From contig CAYZIB010000002.1 in assembly GCA_964478425.1 (NCBI GenBank), forward strand, positions 44,578-108,577: a DNA stretch of 64,000 bases. The letters run 5' to 3'. The notes beneath the pieces are model-generated. The model saw nothing but the letters and a program-made list of their open reading frames with translations, searched no databases and was not told the DNA's origin. The translations under genes were made by a program, and so were the position numbers. Positions 1 to 8,935 of this stretch are shown here, in pieces. This DNA is from CAYZIB01 sp964478425. GTDB lineage: Bacteria > Bacillota_I > Bacilli_A > Acholeplasmatales > WRBM01. The first letter of the stretch is position 1; every line of letters starts with the position of its first letter.

Positions 1-1568
1 AAATCAGGATCTATATATATAGATTTATATTTTTGATATGTTACAAAACTGTTTGATTTACCTTTAACTTTTTTTAAATATTTTTTAAATGTATAATTTA
101 CCATAACAGAACTTGAATAGCGATATTTAGAATAATATGCACAAATATTTGCAGCAGTTCTAATTGTTGTTTCATCTAATGTTTCATTTAGACTTTTAAT
201 TAAGATATGGCTTGAAGGACTATTAGCAACATGCATCCATGTATCATTTGGTTTTGCTAAAGTATTTGTAATATAGTCATTTTGAATATTATTTTTCCCA
301 ACTAATATTTTTGTATTTTCATCTAAAATATAAGTTATTATATTTGGGATATTCTTTTTACTACGCTTTTTTTCTTGCTTTTTTAAATAACCATAATTTC
401 TTAATTCATCAGTTATTTCTTCTAAATCATTTAAACTTGCTATACTTAATTGATCTTTTAATATTTTAAAATAATTTATTTCATCTATTGCTTTTTCTAT
501 TTGTTCATTTATATATATAGTTGCTGTTTTCTTTTTTTTATATTTTTTATAATATAGTTGAGCATTTTCTTTTACTGTTAAACTATTATCTAAATTAATT
601 ATTATATCTTTATTTTGGTTATATGAAAAACAAGTTATTTTATTTAACTTTTCGTTTAATAAATTAAATTCAGTAAATAATAAATCCCCATATTCTTTAT
701 AAGTTTCACAATTTAATGCTTCGCTTAATTCTTGTTTTAATTTTATTAACTTCAACTCATTTTTTTCAATATTTCTTTTAATTAAATGATTAATATTATT
801 TTGTTTTTGACTTGATTTTATTTTAAATTCATTTATTTCATAAAAAAAGTCTAACATTTCTGATAAGTTTAAAAATGTTTTATATGGAATATAAGAAGGA
901 AATAAAGTAAAATAGAAAAAATATTTTGTATCCAATTTATAGATTACAGGTTTTACATTATTTTTTAAATTATCTAAAAAAGATATATCTGTTTGAATTT
1001 CTTTTTTTGCTTCTTTTGATAATCCTTGAATATTATTTATATCAGAAATTTGATTTTTAAAAGGATTAATTTGATTTTGAATTGGTGGAGTATATGTTTT
1101 ATTTATTGTAATTATTCTATCATTATTTTCAATATTAAATATATATTTATAAGCCTGAATAATTTTATTATTTACTGTTAAAATTAAATTATTATATCTA
1201 CCCATTAATTCAATAATTAATTCTTTATTTACGATATCTTTTAATTCATTAATTGTTGAAATTTCAAATTTTAAGATTCTATCATTATCTATTTGAGTAA
1301 CATTTTTAATAGTTGAACCTTCTAAATGTTTTCTTAAAAACATTGTAAGATTTGAGGGATTAAATGGTTTATCATATGTTTTATAAGTTAATTGTACTCT
1401 GTATTGTTCTGGATTAAGAGAAATTAATAGTTGATAATTATTTTTTTGATTTCTAATTTGAAAAATAAAATCATATTCAGTAATTTGATATATTTTATTT
1501 ATTTTCCCATTTATTAAAACATTAAGTTCATTTACCATATGGTGCATGAAAAAACCGTCAAAACTCAT
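1..1568 (-). CDS. rqcH: RqcH/NFACT ribosome quality-control factor (3' end cut by window edge)
   Basis: Read on the reverse strand from the ATG at 1568, with a GGAGATGA ribosome site just upstream, this frame stays open for 522 codons to the window edge. The N-terminus has the NFACT-N signature FDGFFMHHMVNEL. A lysine-rich coiled-coil middle follows, and near residue 450 comes the NFACT-R motif DTWMHVANSPSSH. Family members run about 560-570 residues, so only the last few dozen residues are missing. RqcH (once called fibronectin-binding protein FbpA) binds stalled 50S-peptidyl-tRNA complexes and recruits tRNA-Ala to add C-terminal alanine tails that mark nascent chains for degradation. The gene is divergent from gmk, as in many Bacilli. 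The identification rests on motifs and length; I am confident of the family. Confidence 0.9.
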   Translation of the reverse strand, partial: MSFDGFFMHHMVNELNVLINGKINKIYQITEYDFIFQIRNQKNNYQLLISLNPEQYRVQLTYKTYDKPFNPSNLTMFLRKHLEGSTIKNVTQIDNDRILKFEISTINELKDIVNKELIIELMGRYNNLILTVNNKIIQAYKYIFNIENNDRIITINKTYTPPIQNQINPFKNQISDINNIQGLSKEAKKEIQTDISFLDNLKNNVKPVIYKLDTKYFFYFTLFPSYIPYKTFLNLSEMLDFFYEINEFKIKSSQKQNNINHLIKRNIEKNELKLIKLKQELSEALNCETYKEYGDLLFTEFNLLNEKLNKITCFSYNQNKDIIINLDNSLTVKENAQLYYKKYKKKKTATIYINEQIEKAIDEINYFKILKDQLSIASLNDLEEITDELRNYGYLKKQEKKRSKKNIPNIITYILDENTKILVGKNNIQNDYITNTLAKPNDTWMHVANSPSSHILIKSLNETLDETTIRTAANICAYYSKYRYSSSVMVNYTFKKYLKKVKGKSNSFVTYQKYKSIYIDPD

Positions 1569-1632
1569 AAAATCATCTCCATCAATCATTTTATCATAAA
1601 AAATAAATTTTTTTAAAAAAATGATAAAAAAC

Positions 1633-1661
1633 TTGTAATAAATTAAAAAAAAATATATAAT
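1633..1661 (+). promoter_or_regulatory. sigma-A promoter of gmk-rpoZ
   Basis: TTGTAA (1633-1638), a 17-base spacer and TATAAT (1656-1661) precede gmk. The expected start near 1668 leaves a leader of about 22 bases carrying the ribosome site. A 9-bp inverted repeat (1589-1597 with 1621-1629) lies between this promoter and the divergent rqcH start. Confidence 0.6.
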
Positions 1662-1689
1662 ATATATTATTATAAAGGAGGCGTTCTAA

Positions 1690-2310
1690 TTGAAATTAAA
1701 TGAGCGTGGACTTTTAATTGTTTTATCTGGCCCTTCTGGCGTTGGGAAAGGAACAGTTAGAAAAGCTTTATTTGAAAAAAAAGAGCAAGATTTAACCTAT
1801 TCAATATCAATGACTACAAGAAGTCCAAGACCAGGGGAATGTGATGGGGTTGATTATTTTTTTGTTTCTAGAGAAGAATTTGAAGAAAGAATCAATGAAA
1901 AAAAATTTTTAGAATGGAGTGAATTTGTTGGTAATTTATATGGCACTCCACTTGATAAAGTTGAAGAACAGTTACAAAAAGGAAAAGAAGTTGTATTAGA
2001 AATAGAAGTTAATGGGGCACTTCAAGTAAGAGAAAAATGTCCTAATGCTGTTTTTATTTTTATTGCTCCACCTTCAAGAAAAGCGTTAATCGAAAGATTA
2101 AAAAGCAGAGGTTCAGAAGATGAAGAAGTTATTAAACGTAGAATGGAAAAAGCTGAAAGAGAATTCATATTAGCACATAAATATGATTATATTGTTATAA
2201 ATGATGAAGTTACAAATGCTGCTGATAGAATCCTTGCAATTATAAGAGCAGAACATGCTAAAACAGAAAGATCAATTTATAAATATAATAAAATGTTGGA
2301 GGTTGAATAA
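1690..2310 (+). CDS. gmk: Guanylate kinase
   Basis: Phosphorylates GMP to GDP with ATP in purine nucleotide synthesis, in the cytoplasm. The 206-residue length is normal. The P-loop GPSGVGKGT lies near residues 14-22, followed by the GMP-binding region TTRSPRPGE and VDYFFVS. The start is a TTG at 1690; AAAGGAGG at 1674-1681 with 8 bases of spacing makes this choice firm despite the rare codon. The stop overlaps the rpoZ start by one base (TAATG), so the two are translationally coupled, the usual gmk-rpoZ pairing in Bacillota. Confidence 0.95.
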   Translation: MKLNERGLLIVLSGPSGVGKGTVRKALFEKKEQDLTYSISMTTRSPRPGECDGVDYFFVSREEFEERINEKKFLEWSEFVGNLYGTPLDKVEEQLQKGKEVVLEIEVNGALQVREKCPNAVFIFIAPPSRKALIERLKSRGSEDEEVIKRRMEKAEREFILAHKYDYIVINDEVTNAADRILAIIRAEHAKTERSIYKYNKMLEVE

Positions 2311-2522
2311 TGAAAAAGAATACTGAAGGAATGAGATATCCATCAATTGACAAATTACTTACTAAAATCGATTCTAAATATAAATTAGCTTATGCTGCAA
2401 GTAAAAGAGCAAAAATTATTGAAGAAAAAAATGATTTATCTATTGAATGTCGTTGTGTTAAACCTGTAGGGCAAGCATTAGAAGAAATTTTAGAAGAAAA
2501 AATTAAAATTGAATTTAAATAA
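2310..2522 (+). CDS. rpoZ: RNA polymerase omega subunit
   Basis: A 70-residue omega subunit that helps assemble and stabilise the beta-prime subunit of RNA polymerase. The N-terminal YPSIDKLL and the following YKLAYAASKRAK are characteristic of RpoZ. It overlaps gmk by one base. Its last codons form the left arm of a weak 9-bp hairpin (2505-2513 with 2526-2534) followed by a T run, which may partly terminate the gmk-rpoZ transcript just ahead of uvrC. Confidence 0.93.
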   Translation: MKKNTEGMRYPSIDKLLTKIDSKYKLAYAASKRAKIIEEKNDLSIECRCVKPVGQALEEILEEKIKIEFK

Positions 2523-2538
2523 AAGTTCAATTTTTTTT
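2505..2538 (+). terminator. Weak terminator after rpoZ
   Basis: Stem AAAATTGAA / TTCAATTTT (2505-2513, 2526-2534) with a 12-base loop and a T run to 2538. It is all A/T except one G-C pair and overlaps the rpoZ 3' end, so efficiency is doubtful. Confidence 0.35.
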
Positions 2539-2549
2539 ATATATTATAT

Positions 2550-4298
2550 ATGTTAAAAGAAAAATTAAAGATAATTCCAGAAGAACCTGGATGTTATTTA
2601 ATGAAAGATATTGATGGAAAAATTATTTATGTTGGGAAAGCAAAAAATTTAAAAAGGAGAGTTAATAGTTATTTCATAGGAAGTCATAATAGTAAAACAA
2701 CTAGTCTTGTTTCAAATATATGTGATTTTGAATTTATAATTACATCAAGTGAACTTGAATCGTTAATTTTAGAAATGAATTTAATAAAAAAACATACTCC
2801 TAAATATAATATTAAATTAATGGATGATAAAACATATCCATATATTGCTATAACTGATGAATTAAATCCAAAACTTGTTGTTACAAGAAAAAAAACAGGT
2901 AAATACATTTATGGACCATATCCTGATACTAAAGCAGCAAGAAGTACAATTGATTTATTAAATAAATTATATCCATTAAGAAAATGTCATACTATTCCTA
3001 AAAAAGAGTGCCTATATTATCATTTAAATCAATGTTTAGCTCCCTGTATTAATAAAAATAAAATTAATTATAATGAATATATATATAAAATCAATAAATT
3101 TTTAAAAGGTGATACAAAAGAAGTTTTAGACGATTTAGAAAATAAAATGTATGAAAAATCCAGCGAATTAAAATTTGAAGAAGCTAATGAATTTAAAAAT
3201 ATGATTTTAAGTATTAATAAAACAGTTGAAAAACAAAAAATATCACAAAATGATAAAGTAGATAGGGATATTTTAGGATTTTATTATGATCAAGATGATA
3301 TAAGTATTCAAATATTTTTTGTTCGAAATGGAAGTATTAATTTAACACATAAAGATGTAATATCTTATGTAAATGATCCGATTGATGCAGTATTTAATTA
3401 TATAATTCAAATTTATAAAGATGATTATATATTTAAAAGACCAAATGAATTAGTTGTTGATCATATGGATAATGATTTATTAAAAAATATTTTAAATATT
3501 AATGTTTTTACACCTAAAAAAGGAGATAAGAAAAAACTTTTAGATTTAGCATTTTTAAATGCAAAAACAAATTTAGAGCAAAAACGTGAATTAATAAGAA
3601 ATAAAGAAGAAAAAAATAAAAGTCAATTAGAGTCATTAGAAGAAGTTTTAAATAAAAAAAATATTAAAAGAATTGAAGCTTTTGATAATTCTAATATATT
3701 TGGAACAAATGCAGTTAGTGGAATGGTTGTATATAAAGATGGTAAAAAATCTTATAAAGATTATAGAAAATTTATTATAAAATCTGTTAATGGTCCAGAT
3801 GATTATAAATCAATGGAAGAAGTAATCTATAGAAGATATTATAGAGTTTTAATGGAAAATTTAGAAAAACCTGATCTAATTATAATAGATGGTGGTATTG
3901 GGCAAGTTAATGCAGCAAAAAAAGTATTAGATGAACTTTATTTAGATATTTTAATTATTGGTTTAAAGAAAAATGATTTCCATAAAACAGAGACAATAGT
4001 TTTAAGTAATGGAATAGAAATCCCATTATCTAGTAAAATGCCATGTTATACTTTATTAGCTAATATTCAAGAAGAAGTACATAGATATGCTATAAGTTTT
4101 CATCGTAGTAAAAGGGATAAAACAATTTATTCATCAATTTTTGATGATATAAAAGGAATAGGACCTAAAAGAAAAAATATGATATTAAAAAAATTTAAAT
4201 CATTAGAAGAAATAAAAAATGCAAGCTATGAAGATTTTAAAGAAATTAATATATCTTTAGATTTATTTAATAAGATAAAAGAACATTTAGAATATTAA
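2550..4298 (+). CDS. uvrC: UvrABC excision nuclease subunit C
   Basis: Makes the dual incisions around bulky DNA lesions within UvrABC nucleotide excision repair. Visible domains: GIY-YIG nuclease (residues about 10-90, with IIYVGKAKNLKRRV), a UVR motif near 200-232 (SSELKFEEANEFKNM), an RNase H-like nuclease (EAFDNSN near 375, IIIDGGIGQVNAAK near 443) and C-terminal helix-hairpin-helix (IKGIGPKRKNMIL near 532). Length 582 is typical. The ATG at 2550 is the only start that preserves the conserved N-terminus, yet no Shine-Dalgarno sequence precedes it: the upstream 20 bases are only A and T, including a -10-like TATTAT at 2542-2547. gerE follows 28 bases later, the neighbourhood known from Bacillus. 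Confidence 0.95.
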   Translation: MLKEKLKIIPEEPGCYLMKDIDGKIIYVGKAKNLKRRVNSYFIGSHNSKTTSLVSNICDFEFIITSSELESLILEMNLIKKHTPKYNIKLMDDKTYPYIAITDELNPKLVVTRKKTGKYIYGPYPDTKAARSTIDLLNKLYPLRKCHTIPKKECLYYHLNQCLAPCINKNKINYNEYIYKINKFLKGDTKEVLDDLENKMYEKSSELKFEEANEFKNMILSINKTVEKQKISQNDKVDRDILGFYYDQDDISIQIFFVRNGSINLTHKDVISYVNDPIDAVFNYIIQIYKDDYIFKRPNELVVDHMDNDLLKNILNINVFTPKKGDKKKLLDLAFLNAKTNLEQKRELIRNKEEKNKSQLESLEEVLNKKNIKRIEAFDNSNIFGTNAVSGMVVYKDGKKSYKDYRKFIIKSVNGPDDYKSMEEVIYRRYYRVLMENLEKPDLIIIDGGIGQVNAAKKVLDELYLDILIIGLKKNDFHKTETIVLSNGIEIPLSSKMPCYTLLANIQEEVHRYAISFHRSKRDKTIYSSIFDDIKGIGPKRKNMILKKFKSLEEIKNASYEDFKEINISLDLFNKIKEHLEY

Positions 4299-4326
4299 AG
4301 CATAAATATAAATTGAGGGGGAGATT

Positions 4327-4527
4327 ATGAATTTACTTACTCCAAGAGAAAAAGAAATATTTGATTTATTAATAAAAAATAAGTCTACAAAAGATATTTC
4401 TTTAATGCTTAATATAAGTGAAAAAACAGTTAGAAATCATATTTCAAATGTAATTCAAAAAATAGATGTTAAAGGAAGAACTCAAGCTATTTTTAAATTG
4501 GTTAAATTAAATGAATTACAATTATAA
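4327..4527 (+). CDS. gerE: GerE-type LuxR-family spore coat regulator
   Basis: A stand-alone LuxR-type helix-turn-helix protein of 66 residues. It matches the remembered B. subtilis GerE closely: LLTxREKEIF at the N-terminus, the recognition-helix block ISEKTVRNHISN near 29-40, VKGRTQA near 49-55, and a leucine-rich end. GerE is the last transcription factor of the mother-cell cascade and tunes sigma-K coat genes. A strong GAGGGGGA ribosome site (4314-4321) precedes the ATG. Location next to uvrC agrees with Bacillus gene order. A generic single-domain LuxR regulator is the alternative, but the near full-length match and the other sporulation genes here favour GerE. A strong terminator follows. 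Confidence 0.85.
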   Translation: MNLLTPREKEIFDLLIKNKSTKDISLMLNISEKTVRNHISNVIQKIDVKGRTQAIFKLVKLNELQL

Positions 4528-4532
4528 ATAAT

Positions 4533-4569
4533 AGAAATTTTAAAACTTTGTTTTAGAATTTCTTTTTTT
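4533..4569 (+). terminator. Intrinsic terminator after gerE
   Basis: A 14-bp stem with one G-U pair (4533-4546 with 4550-4563), a three-base loop and a T run. It ends the uvrC-gerE transcription unit. Confidence 0.8.
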
Positions 4570-4630
4570 AAAATCTTATTCTTGTAGATTTTTTTACTAA
4601 AATATGATATAAGATAGTGAGGTGTTTTTT

Positions 4631-5494
4631 ATGCGCTATGTTGGCATAATTCATAATTCATATTTAAAATATGATAGATATATTAGTGTAAAAATAAAAA
4701 ATAAAGTTGTATATTTATATTTACAAAACAACTTATTAAAAAAATTTAAAAAATATTTATATAAAGGTAGATTTGTTAGTTTTGAATATGATTTAGATAA
4801 CTATAAAATTATAAATAAAAGAAAATGTTATTTGATTAATTATTTTATTTATATTAGACAAACTAAAAGATATAATAACGATATATATTATGATATAGAA
4901 ATAATACGAGATGGAATAAAAAATTTAATTTCTAATTTAGATAATAAAATGTTTTTAGATTTAGAAATGAGTATGTCTGATTATGATATGCCTAATAATT
5001 TTACACCAGAGTTATTACAAGCAGGCTTTATTATTATTGACAAAAATAATAAAATTGTAGAAAAAAAGACATATCGAGTTAAGCCAACAAAATTTCCGTT
5101 ATCAAGGAGAACTAAAAATTTTTTAAATTTATGGGATAAAGATCAAAGTGATTGGGTTAGTTATAAAACATTTTATAGTGAATTTAAAAAAATTATTTTA
5201 AAATATAATCCATCTATTCTTGTATGGGGTAAAAACGATTCGTTATTTTTAAAACAATCATATGAGTTAAATAAGGTCGAATCATTAGAAAAATATTGTA
5301 ATTTTATAAATTTATTACAATTAGTAAAAAATTATTTTAATTTAAAAAATGAAATTGGTTTATTTAAAGCATTAAATTTTTTTACAAATCAATCTATTGC
5401 AAAACAAATGCATGATGCATTAGAAGATGCAATTGTAACATATAAAGTATTTGAAGGATTTAAAGATGTAATATTTTCTAATAAGATAAATTAA
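4631..5494 (+). CDS. DEDD-type 3'-5' exonuclease domain protein
   Basis: About 287 residues. The C-terminal 180 residues form an RNase H-fold exonuclease: FLDLEMSMSD carries the first D-E pair, ILVWGKND contains a second acidic residue, and MHDALEDAIVT is the terminal H-x4-D of the DEDDh class. This resembles KapD/ERI-like exonucleases. The first 100 residues are basic and rich in aromatic residues, and I do not recognise them. The start is the ATG at 4631, because GAGGTG at 4619-4624 is the ribosome site and would be consumed by the GTG at 4622. The substrate (RNA or DNA) cannot be told. It shares a bidirectional terminator with the converging ynbB-like gene. Confidence 0.7.
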   Translation: MRYVGIIHNSYLKYDRYISVKIKNKVVYLYLQNNLLKKFKKYLYKGRFVSFEYDLDNYKIINKRKCYLINYFIYIRQTKRYNNDIYYDIEIIRDGIKNLISNLDNKMFLDLEMSMSDYDMPNNFTPELLQAGFIIIDKNNKIVEKKTYRVKPTKFPLSRRTKNFLNLWDKDQSDWVSYKTFYSEFKKIILKYNPSILVWGKNDSLFLKQSYELNKVESLEKYCNFINLLQLVKNYFNLKNEIGLFKALNFFTNQSIAKQMHDALEDAIVTYKVFEGFKDVIFSNKIN

Positions 5495-5527
5495 AAAAAA
5501 TTCAATTTAATTATTGAATTTTTTTTT
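5493..5527. terminator. Bidirectional terminator
   Basis: Stem AAATTCAAT / ATTGAATTT (5498-5506, 5513-5521) flanked by an A run and a T run. It serves the exonuclease gene on the plus strand and the converging PLP lyase gene on the minus strand. Confidence 0.75.
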
Positions 5528-6772
5528 AAAAATATTAGTTAATGCATTCATAATACTTAATTTACCATATTCATAAGTAAGTCCACCTTGCATATATAAT
5601 ATATAAGGTTCAATAACAGGAGCATCAGCACTTAATTCAATTGTGCTTCCTTCTGTAAAACATCCAGCAGCCATTATAATATCACATGGGTAACCAGGCA
5701 TTGGTGAAGGCATAATATATGCGCTTGAATCAACAGGAGAAGAAGCTTGAATACTTCTTGCAAAGGATAAGAGATTTTCTTTAGTTTTTAGTTCAATTAT
5801 TTGGATTATATCTGTTCTATATTCATTATATTTTGGAGATATATTTGTAAAACCCATTTTTTCAAGCATATATGAAGCAAATATTTGAGTTTTTAATGCG
5901 TTTTTCACGGCGTTTGGTGCCATAAATATTCCTTTGAAAAAATTTATGTTTTGATTAAAATTTGCTCCTAATTCTTTTCCTATTCCAGGAGAAGTTAATC
6001 TTTCAGAAATCATTTCGATATATTCGGTTTTACCTGCAATATAACCACCAGTACTTGCAATTCCACCACCAAGATTTTTCATTAAAGAACCAACCACAAC
6101 ATCTGCCCCAACATTTCCTGGCTCTTTAGATTCGACTAATTCACCATAACAATTATCTACAAGGATAATTACATTTTTATCTATTTTTCTTATTTCAAAA
6201 ATAACTTCTTCAATTTGTTTTATTGTTAAAGATTTTCTTTTTGAGTAACCTCTTGAGCGTTGGATTGCGATTAACTTAATTTGTTCGGTTTTTAATTTAT
6301 TTTTAATTTTTTCTATATCAAATCCTGTTTCTAATAAATCTATTTGATCATATTTTACACCATTTGCGACTAATGATTGGGTTGAAGAACCAATAATACC
6401 AATCATTTTTAATAATGAATCGTAAGGTTTACCAGAGATAGAAAGCATTTTATCTCCATGTTTTAATAATGCAGAAAATGCTAAATATAAGGCATTTGTT
6501 CCACTCATTATTTGACTTCTTACAAGAGCATCTTCAGTTCCTAAAACTTTAGCAAATATTTTTTCTAGTTTTTCTCTTCCTGAATCATAATTACCATAAC
6601 CATTTCTATCTGTAAAATCAGCATATTCTACTTTATTTTCGATAAATGCAGATAGTATTTTATTAGAATTTATTAATGCAATATCATCAATTTTATTAAA
6701 AATTTCTTTTAATTCAGTTTCTGCTTGATTACTTAAGTTTAATACTTTTTCATCTATATTATTTAAAATCAT
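5507..6772 (-). CDS. YnbB-family PLP lyase (Met_gamma_lyase / 'aluminium resistance' family)
   Basis: A 421-residue fold-type I pyridoxal-phosphate enzyme. Conserved features of the YnbB family: YGNYDSGREKLE near 59-70, the substrate region SQIMSGTNALYLAF, the cofactor aspartate in LVDNCYGE, and the PLP-binding lysine in VGSLMKNLGGG. The C-terminus (MPSPMPGYPCDIIMAAG) is also family-typical. The family is related to cystathionine gamma-synthase/methionine gamma-lyase, but the true substrate is unproven; the aluminium-resistance name is historical. It is a single gene on the reverse strand, converging on the exonuclease gene. Family assignment is firm, reaction uncertain. Confidence 0.85.
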   Translation of the reverse strand: MILNNIDEKVLNLSNQAETELKEIFNKIDDIALINSNKILSAFIENKVEYADFTDRNGYGNYDSGREKLEKIFAKVLGTEDALVRSQIMSGTNALYLAFSALLKHGDKMLSISGKPYDSLLKMIGIIGSSTQSLVANGVKYDQIDLLETGFDIEKIKNKLKTEQIKLIAIQRSRGYSKRKSLTIKQIEEVIFEIRKIDKNVIILVDNCYGELVESKEPGNVGADVVVGSLMKNLGGGIASTGGYIAGKTEYIEMISERLTSPGIGKELGANFNQNINFFKGIFMAPNAVKNALKTQIFASYMLEKMGFTNISPKYNEYRTDIIQIIELKTKENLLSFARSIQASSPVDSSAYIMPSPMPGYPCDIIMAAGCFTEGSTIELSADAPVIEPYILYMQGGLTYEYGKLSIMNALTNIFKKKFNN

Positions 6773-6890
6773 ATTATCACCAGTTATATTTTAACATAGT
6801 TTTTAATTAATTAATATAAAAAGTTATTAAAAAAACTTGATTTGAATATTAAAATGAGATAAGATAAAAATATCTTTTTGGAGGTTAATT

Positions 6891-7826
6891 ATGTGGTTAA
6901 TATTTACTTTGATTACGACTTTGCTTTGGGGATTTGCTGAAATTTTTTATAAAAAAGGAAGCCATGCTAATGAAAAATATTCACATTTAAAAGTATCTAT
7001 TTTTGTAGGATTAACAATGGGAATTCATGCATGTATTATTTTGCTTACTCAGAATTTAAATTTTAATTTATTAAATTTATTAATTTATATTCCAGTATCA
7101 CTTTGTTATATTATATCTATGACATGTTCTTATTTTGGAGTTAGATTTTTAGAAGAATCAATTGCAGACCCTATTGAAAATACATCTGGGGCAATTGTTC
7201 CTATATTATGTGCTGTTTTTTTACATCAAAGTATAAATACATTTTCTATTATAGCAATTATACTTATTATGATCGGAATATTTGGGGTTAGTTTATTAGA
7301 AAATAAAGGAACAACTAATAGAAAAAAAGTATTAGGTAAAAAGCTTGCTATATTTGCTTTTTCAATGCCATTTTGTTATGCTCTATTAGATGCATGTGGG
7401 ACATTTTTAGATATATATTATTTAGATATTGATACAACTTTATTAGTAAATGTTACTGAATCTACGATAGAAAATGTCGCTAATACATGTTATGAACTTA
7501 CATTTTTTATATTAGCAATTATCTTATTAGTATTTTTAAAAATTAAAAAAGTTAATTTATTTCAAATTGATGATGAAAATAAAGGATTTTTAGTACAAAA
7601 AGATAAAATGATTGCATCTATATGTGAAACAATTGGACAATTTACTTATGTTTTTGCATTAAGTGGTAATGGAGCGATTGCATCTCCTATGATAGGAGCA
7701 GGATGCGTTGTTGTTTCATTATTATTATCTAGAATTGTTTTAAAGGAAAAATTAACTAAAGGGCAATATTTCTTTGTTTTAGTGGTAATTACAGGTATAA
7801 TTATCTTATCTATTATAGAAGGATAA
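6891..7826 (+). CDS. EamA/DMT-superfamily transporter
   Basis: A 311-residue membrane protein with about ten hydrophobic segments in two repeated halves, as in drug/metabolite transporters of the EamA type. The N-terminal TTLLWGFAEIFYKKGS is typical of the first helix, where a small-residue/Trp-Gly pattern is conserved. The second repeat ends in ASPMIGAGCVVVSLLLSRIVLKEKLTKGQ, the usual EamA ending. The substrate is unknown. The ribosome site GGAGG lies 8 bases before the ATG. It converges on the LysR gene across a shared terminator. Confidence 0.75.
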   Translation: MWLIFTLITTLLWGFAEIFYKKGSHANEKYSHLKVSIFVGLTMGIHACIILLTQNLNFNLLNLLIYIPVSLCYIISMTCSYFGVRFLEESIADPIENTSGAIVPILCAVFLHQSINTFSIIAIILIMIGIFGVSLLENKGTTNRKKVLGKKLAIFAFSMPFCYALLDACGTFLDIYYLDIDTTLLVNVTESTIENVANTCYELTFFILAIILLVFLKIKKVNLFQIDDENKGFLVQKDKMIASICETIGQFTYVFALSGNGAIASPMIGAGCVVVSLLLSRIVLKEKLTKGQYFFVLVVITGIIILSIIEG

Positions 7827-7830
7827 AATA

Positions 7831-7870
7831 AAAAAAGTTTGATTTAATTACAAAGTCAAACTTTTATTTT
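7831..7870. terminator. Bidirectional terminator
   Basis: Stem AAAAGTTTGA / TCAAACTTTT (7833-7842, 7856-7865) with A runs on the left and T runs on the right. It ends the transporter gene and the converging LysR gene. Confidence 0.7.
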
Positions 7871-8165
7871 TTATATAATTATATAAATCTTTTTCTAAAT
7901 TATTTAAAGCAATATTTTTATCTTTTATAATTGCAATATACCAAAAGCTAGAATCATTATAATAATCTAATATATTTAAATTTGAATTTTTTGTTTTAGA
8001 TTTTTCAATATTAAAAGCAAAAGTAAAAGAATTATTTATTTTAGAGATTAATTCTATTTGATTTTGCTTTCCATGAACTTTAATTAATTTTTGATCAGTA
8101 AAAACATTTGAATCTTTGAAAAAATAATCATAAAATTCTAGTGAATCATCAATGATTAAAATCAT
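7848..8165 (-). pseudogene. LysR regulator, C-terminal part (separated by frameshift)
   Basis: A 105-codon frame that supplies the missing C-terminal third of the effector-binding domain of the LysR gene just upstream. Together the two pieces make 298 residues, the normal LysR length. Adding one A to the A7 run (coding strand) at 8191-8197 joins the frames smoothly and reads through to the stop at 7848. No ribosome site suits the ATG at 8165, so independent translation is unlikely. Confidence 0.7.
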
Positions 8166-8170
8166 GTTTT

Positions 8171-8752
8171 TTAAATCTTCTTTTGAAACATTTTTTTATT
8201 TTTGAATAATTCATTATTCATAACAATTTTAATTTTAAATTTTTGATATAATGAAACATCTATATTATTTAATTGAAATAATTTTGAATAATATGCTTTT
8301 TCTTGTTCGTTAAATACTAAAAATCCAATTTTACTTATTTCTTTTAAGATGTTATCTATTGTTTCTTTATTTGAACACTTAATTATATTTATATTGAAGT
8401 TATTAGTAATATTTAATTTATTAATATAATCAGCAACTTCTATAGGAAATTCTATAATACTTGGATAAGATAAATTTATTTGGTGTTGATTTTTAATTGA
8501 AGAAGTATATTCTTTTTTTAAATTTTCAAATTGTTCTAGTATTTTTGTTGCCTTATTAATAAAGTTTTTTCCTTCAGAAGTAGTAGAAATACCACGAGAG
8601 TTTCTTATAAATATTTGAAAACCTAATTCTTTTTCTAAATTTAAAATTGCTTTTGAAATATTTGGCTGTGATAAAAAAAGATTATTTGCAGCTTTTGAAA
8701 TCGACTGATATTTATTAACTTCGATGACATATTTTAGTGTTTGATAGTCCAT
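8171..8752 (-). pseudogene. LysR-family transcriptional regulator, N-terminal part (frameshifted)
   Basis: Carries a complete LysR helix-turn-helix: LKYVIEVNKYQSISKAANNL and LSQPNISKAILNLEKELG within the first 45 residues, then the linker helix and the first part of the periplasmic-binding-like effector domain. The frame breaks after about residue 187, at an A7 run in the coding strand (8191-8197), and stops 20 bases later. It is divergent from nfnA, the classic LysR arrangement, so nfnAB is the likely target (inference). A homopolymer sequencing error, a phase-variable tract or a real null allele are all possible. As read, the protein would bind DNA but lack a complete sensor domain. Confidence 0.75.
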
Positions 8753-8866
8753 AAAATCACCTAATTTAATTATAAAATAAAATTTTATAATTTCAAGTAA
8801 GTTATTAATAAATATTAATGAATAAAAAAAATGTCTTTTTTTAGTAATTTATTAAAATTTTTGATA

Positions 8867-8895
8867 TTTACACTAAATATATTTTGGAGTATAAT
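8867..8895 (+). promoter_or_regulatory. sigma-A promoter of nfnAB
   Basis: TTTACA (8867-8872), a 17-base spacer and TATAAT (8890-8895), with the transcription start expected about 35 bases before the nfnA ATG. The 183-base gap between this gene and the divergent LysR gene probably holds the LysR operator. Confidence 0.6.
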
Positions 8896-8935
8896 ATATA
8901 TTGATATTGAAATAAAAATAAAAAGGAGAAATAGC

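Noticed and set aside
8185..8200. Programmed -1 frameshifting in the LysR gene
   Set aside because: In the zero frame the slippery codons would re-pair onto TAA-AAA, so tandem slippage is unfavourable, and no stimulatory hairpin follows. An indel or transcriptional slippage is simpler.
8831..8935. Upstream extension of the nfnA frame by 35 codons
   Set aside because: The stretch contains the promoter (8867-8895), and the conserved domain plus an AAGGAG site point to the ATG at 8936.
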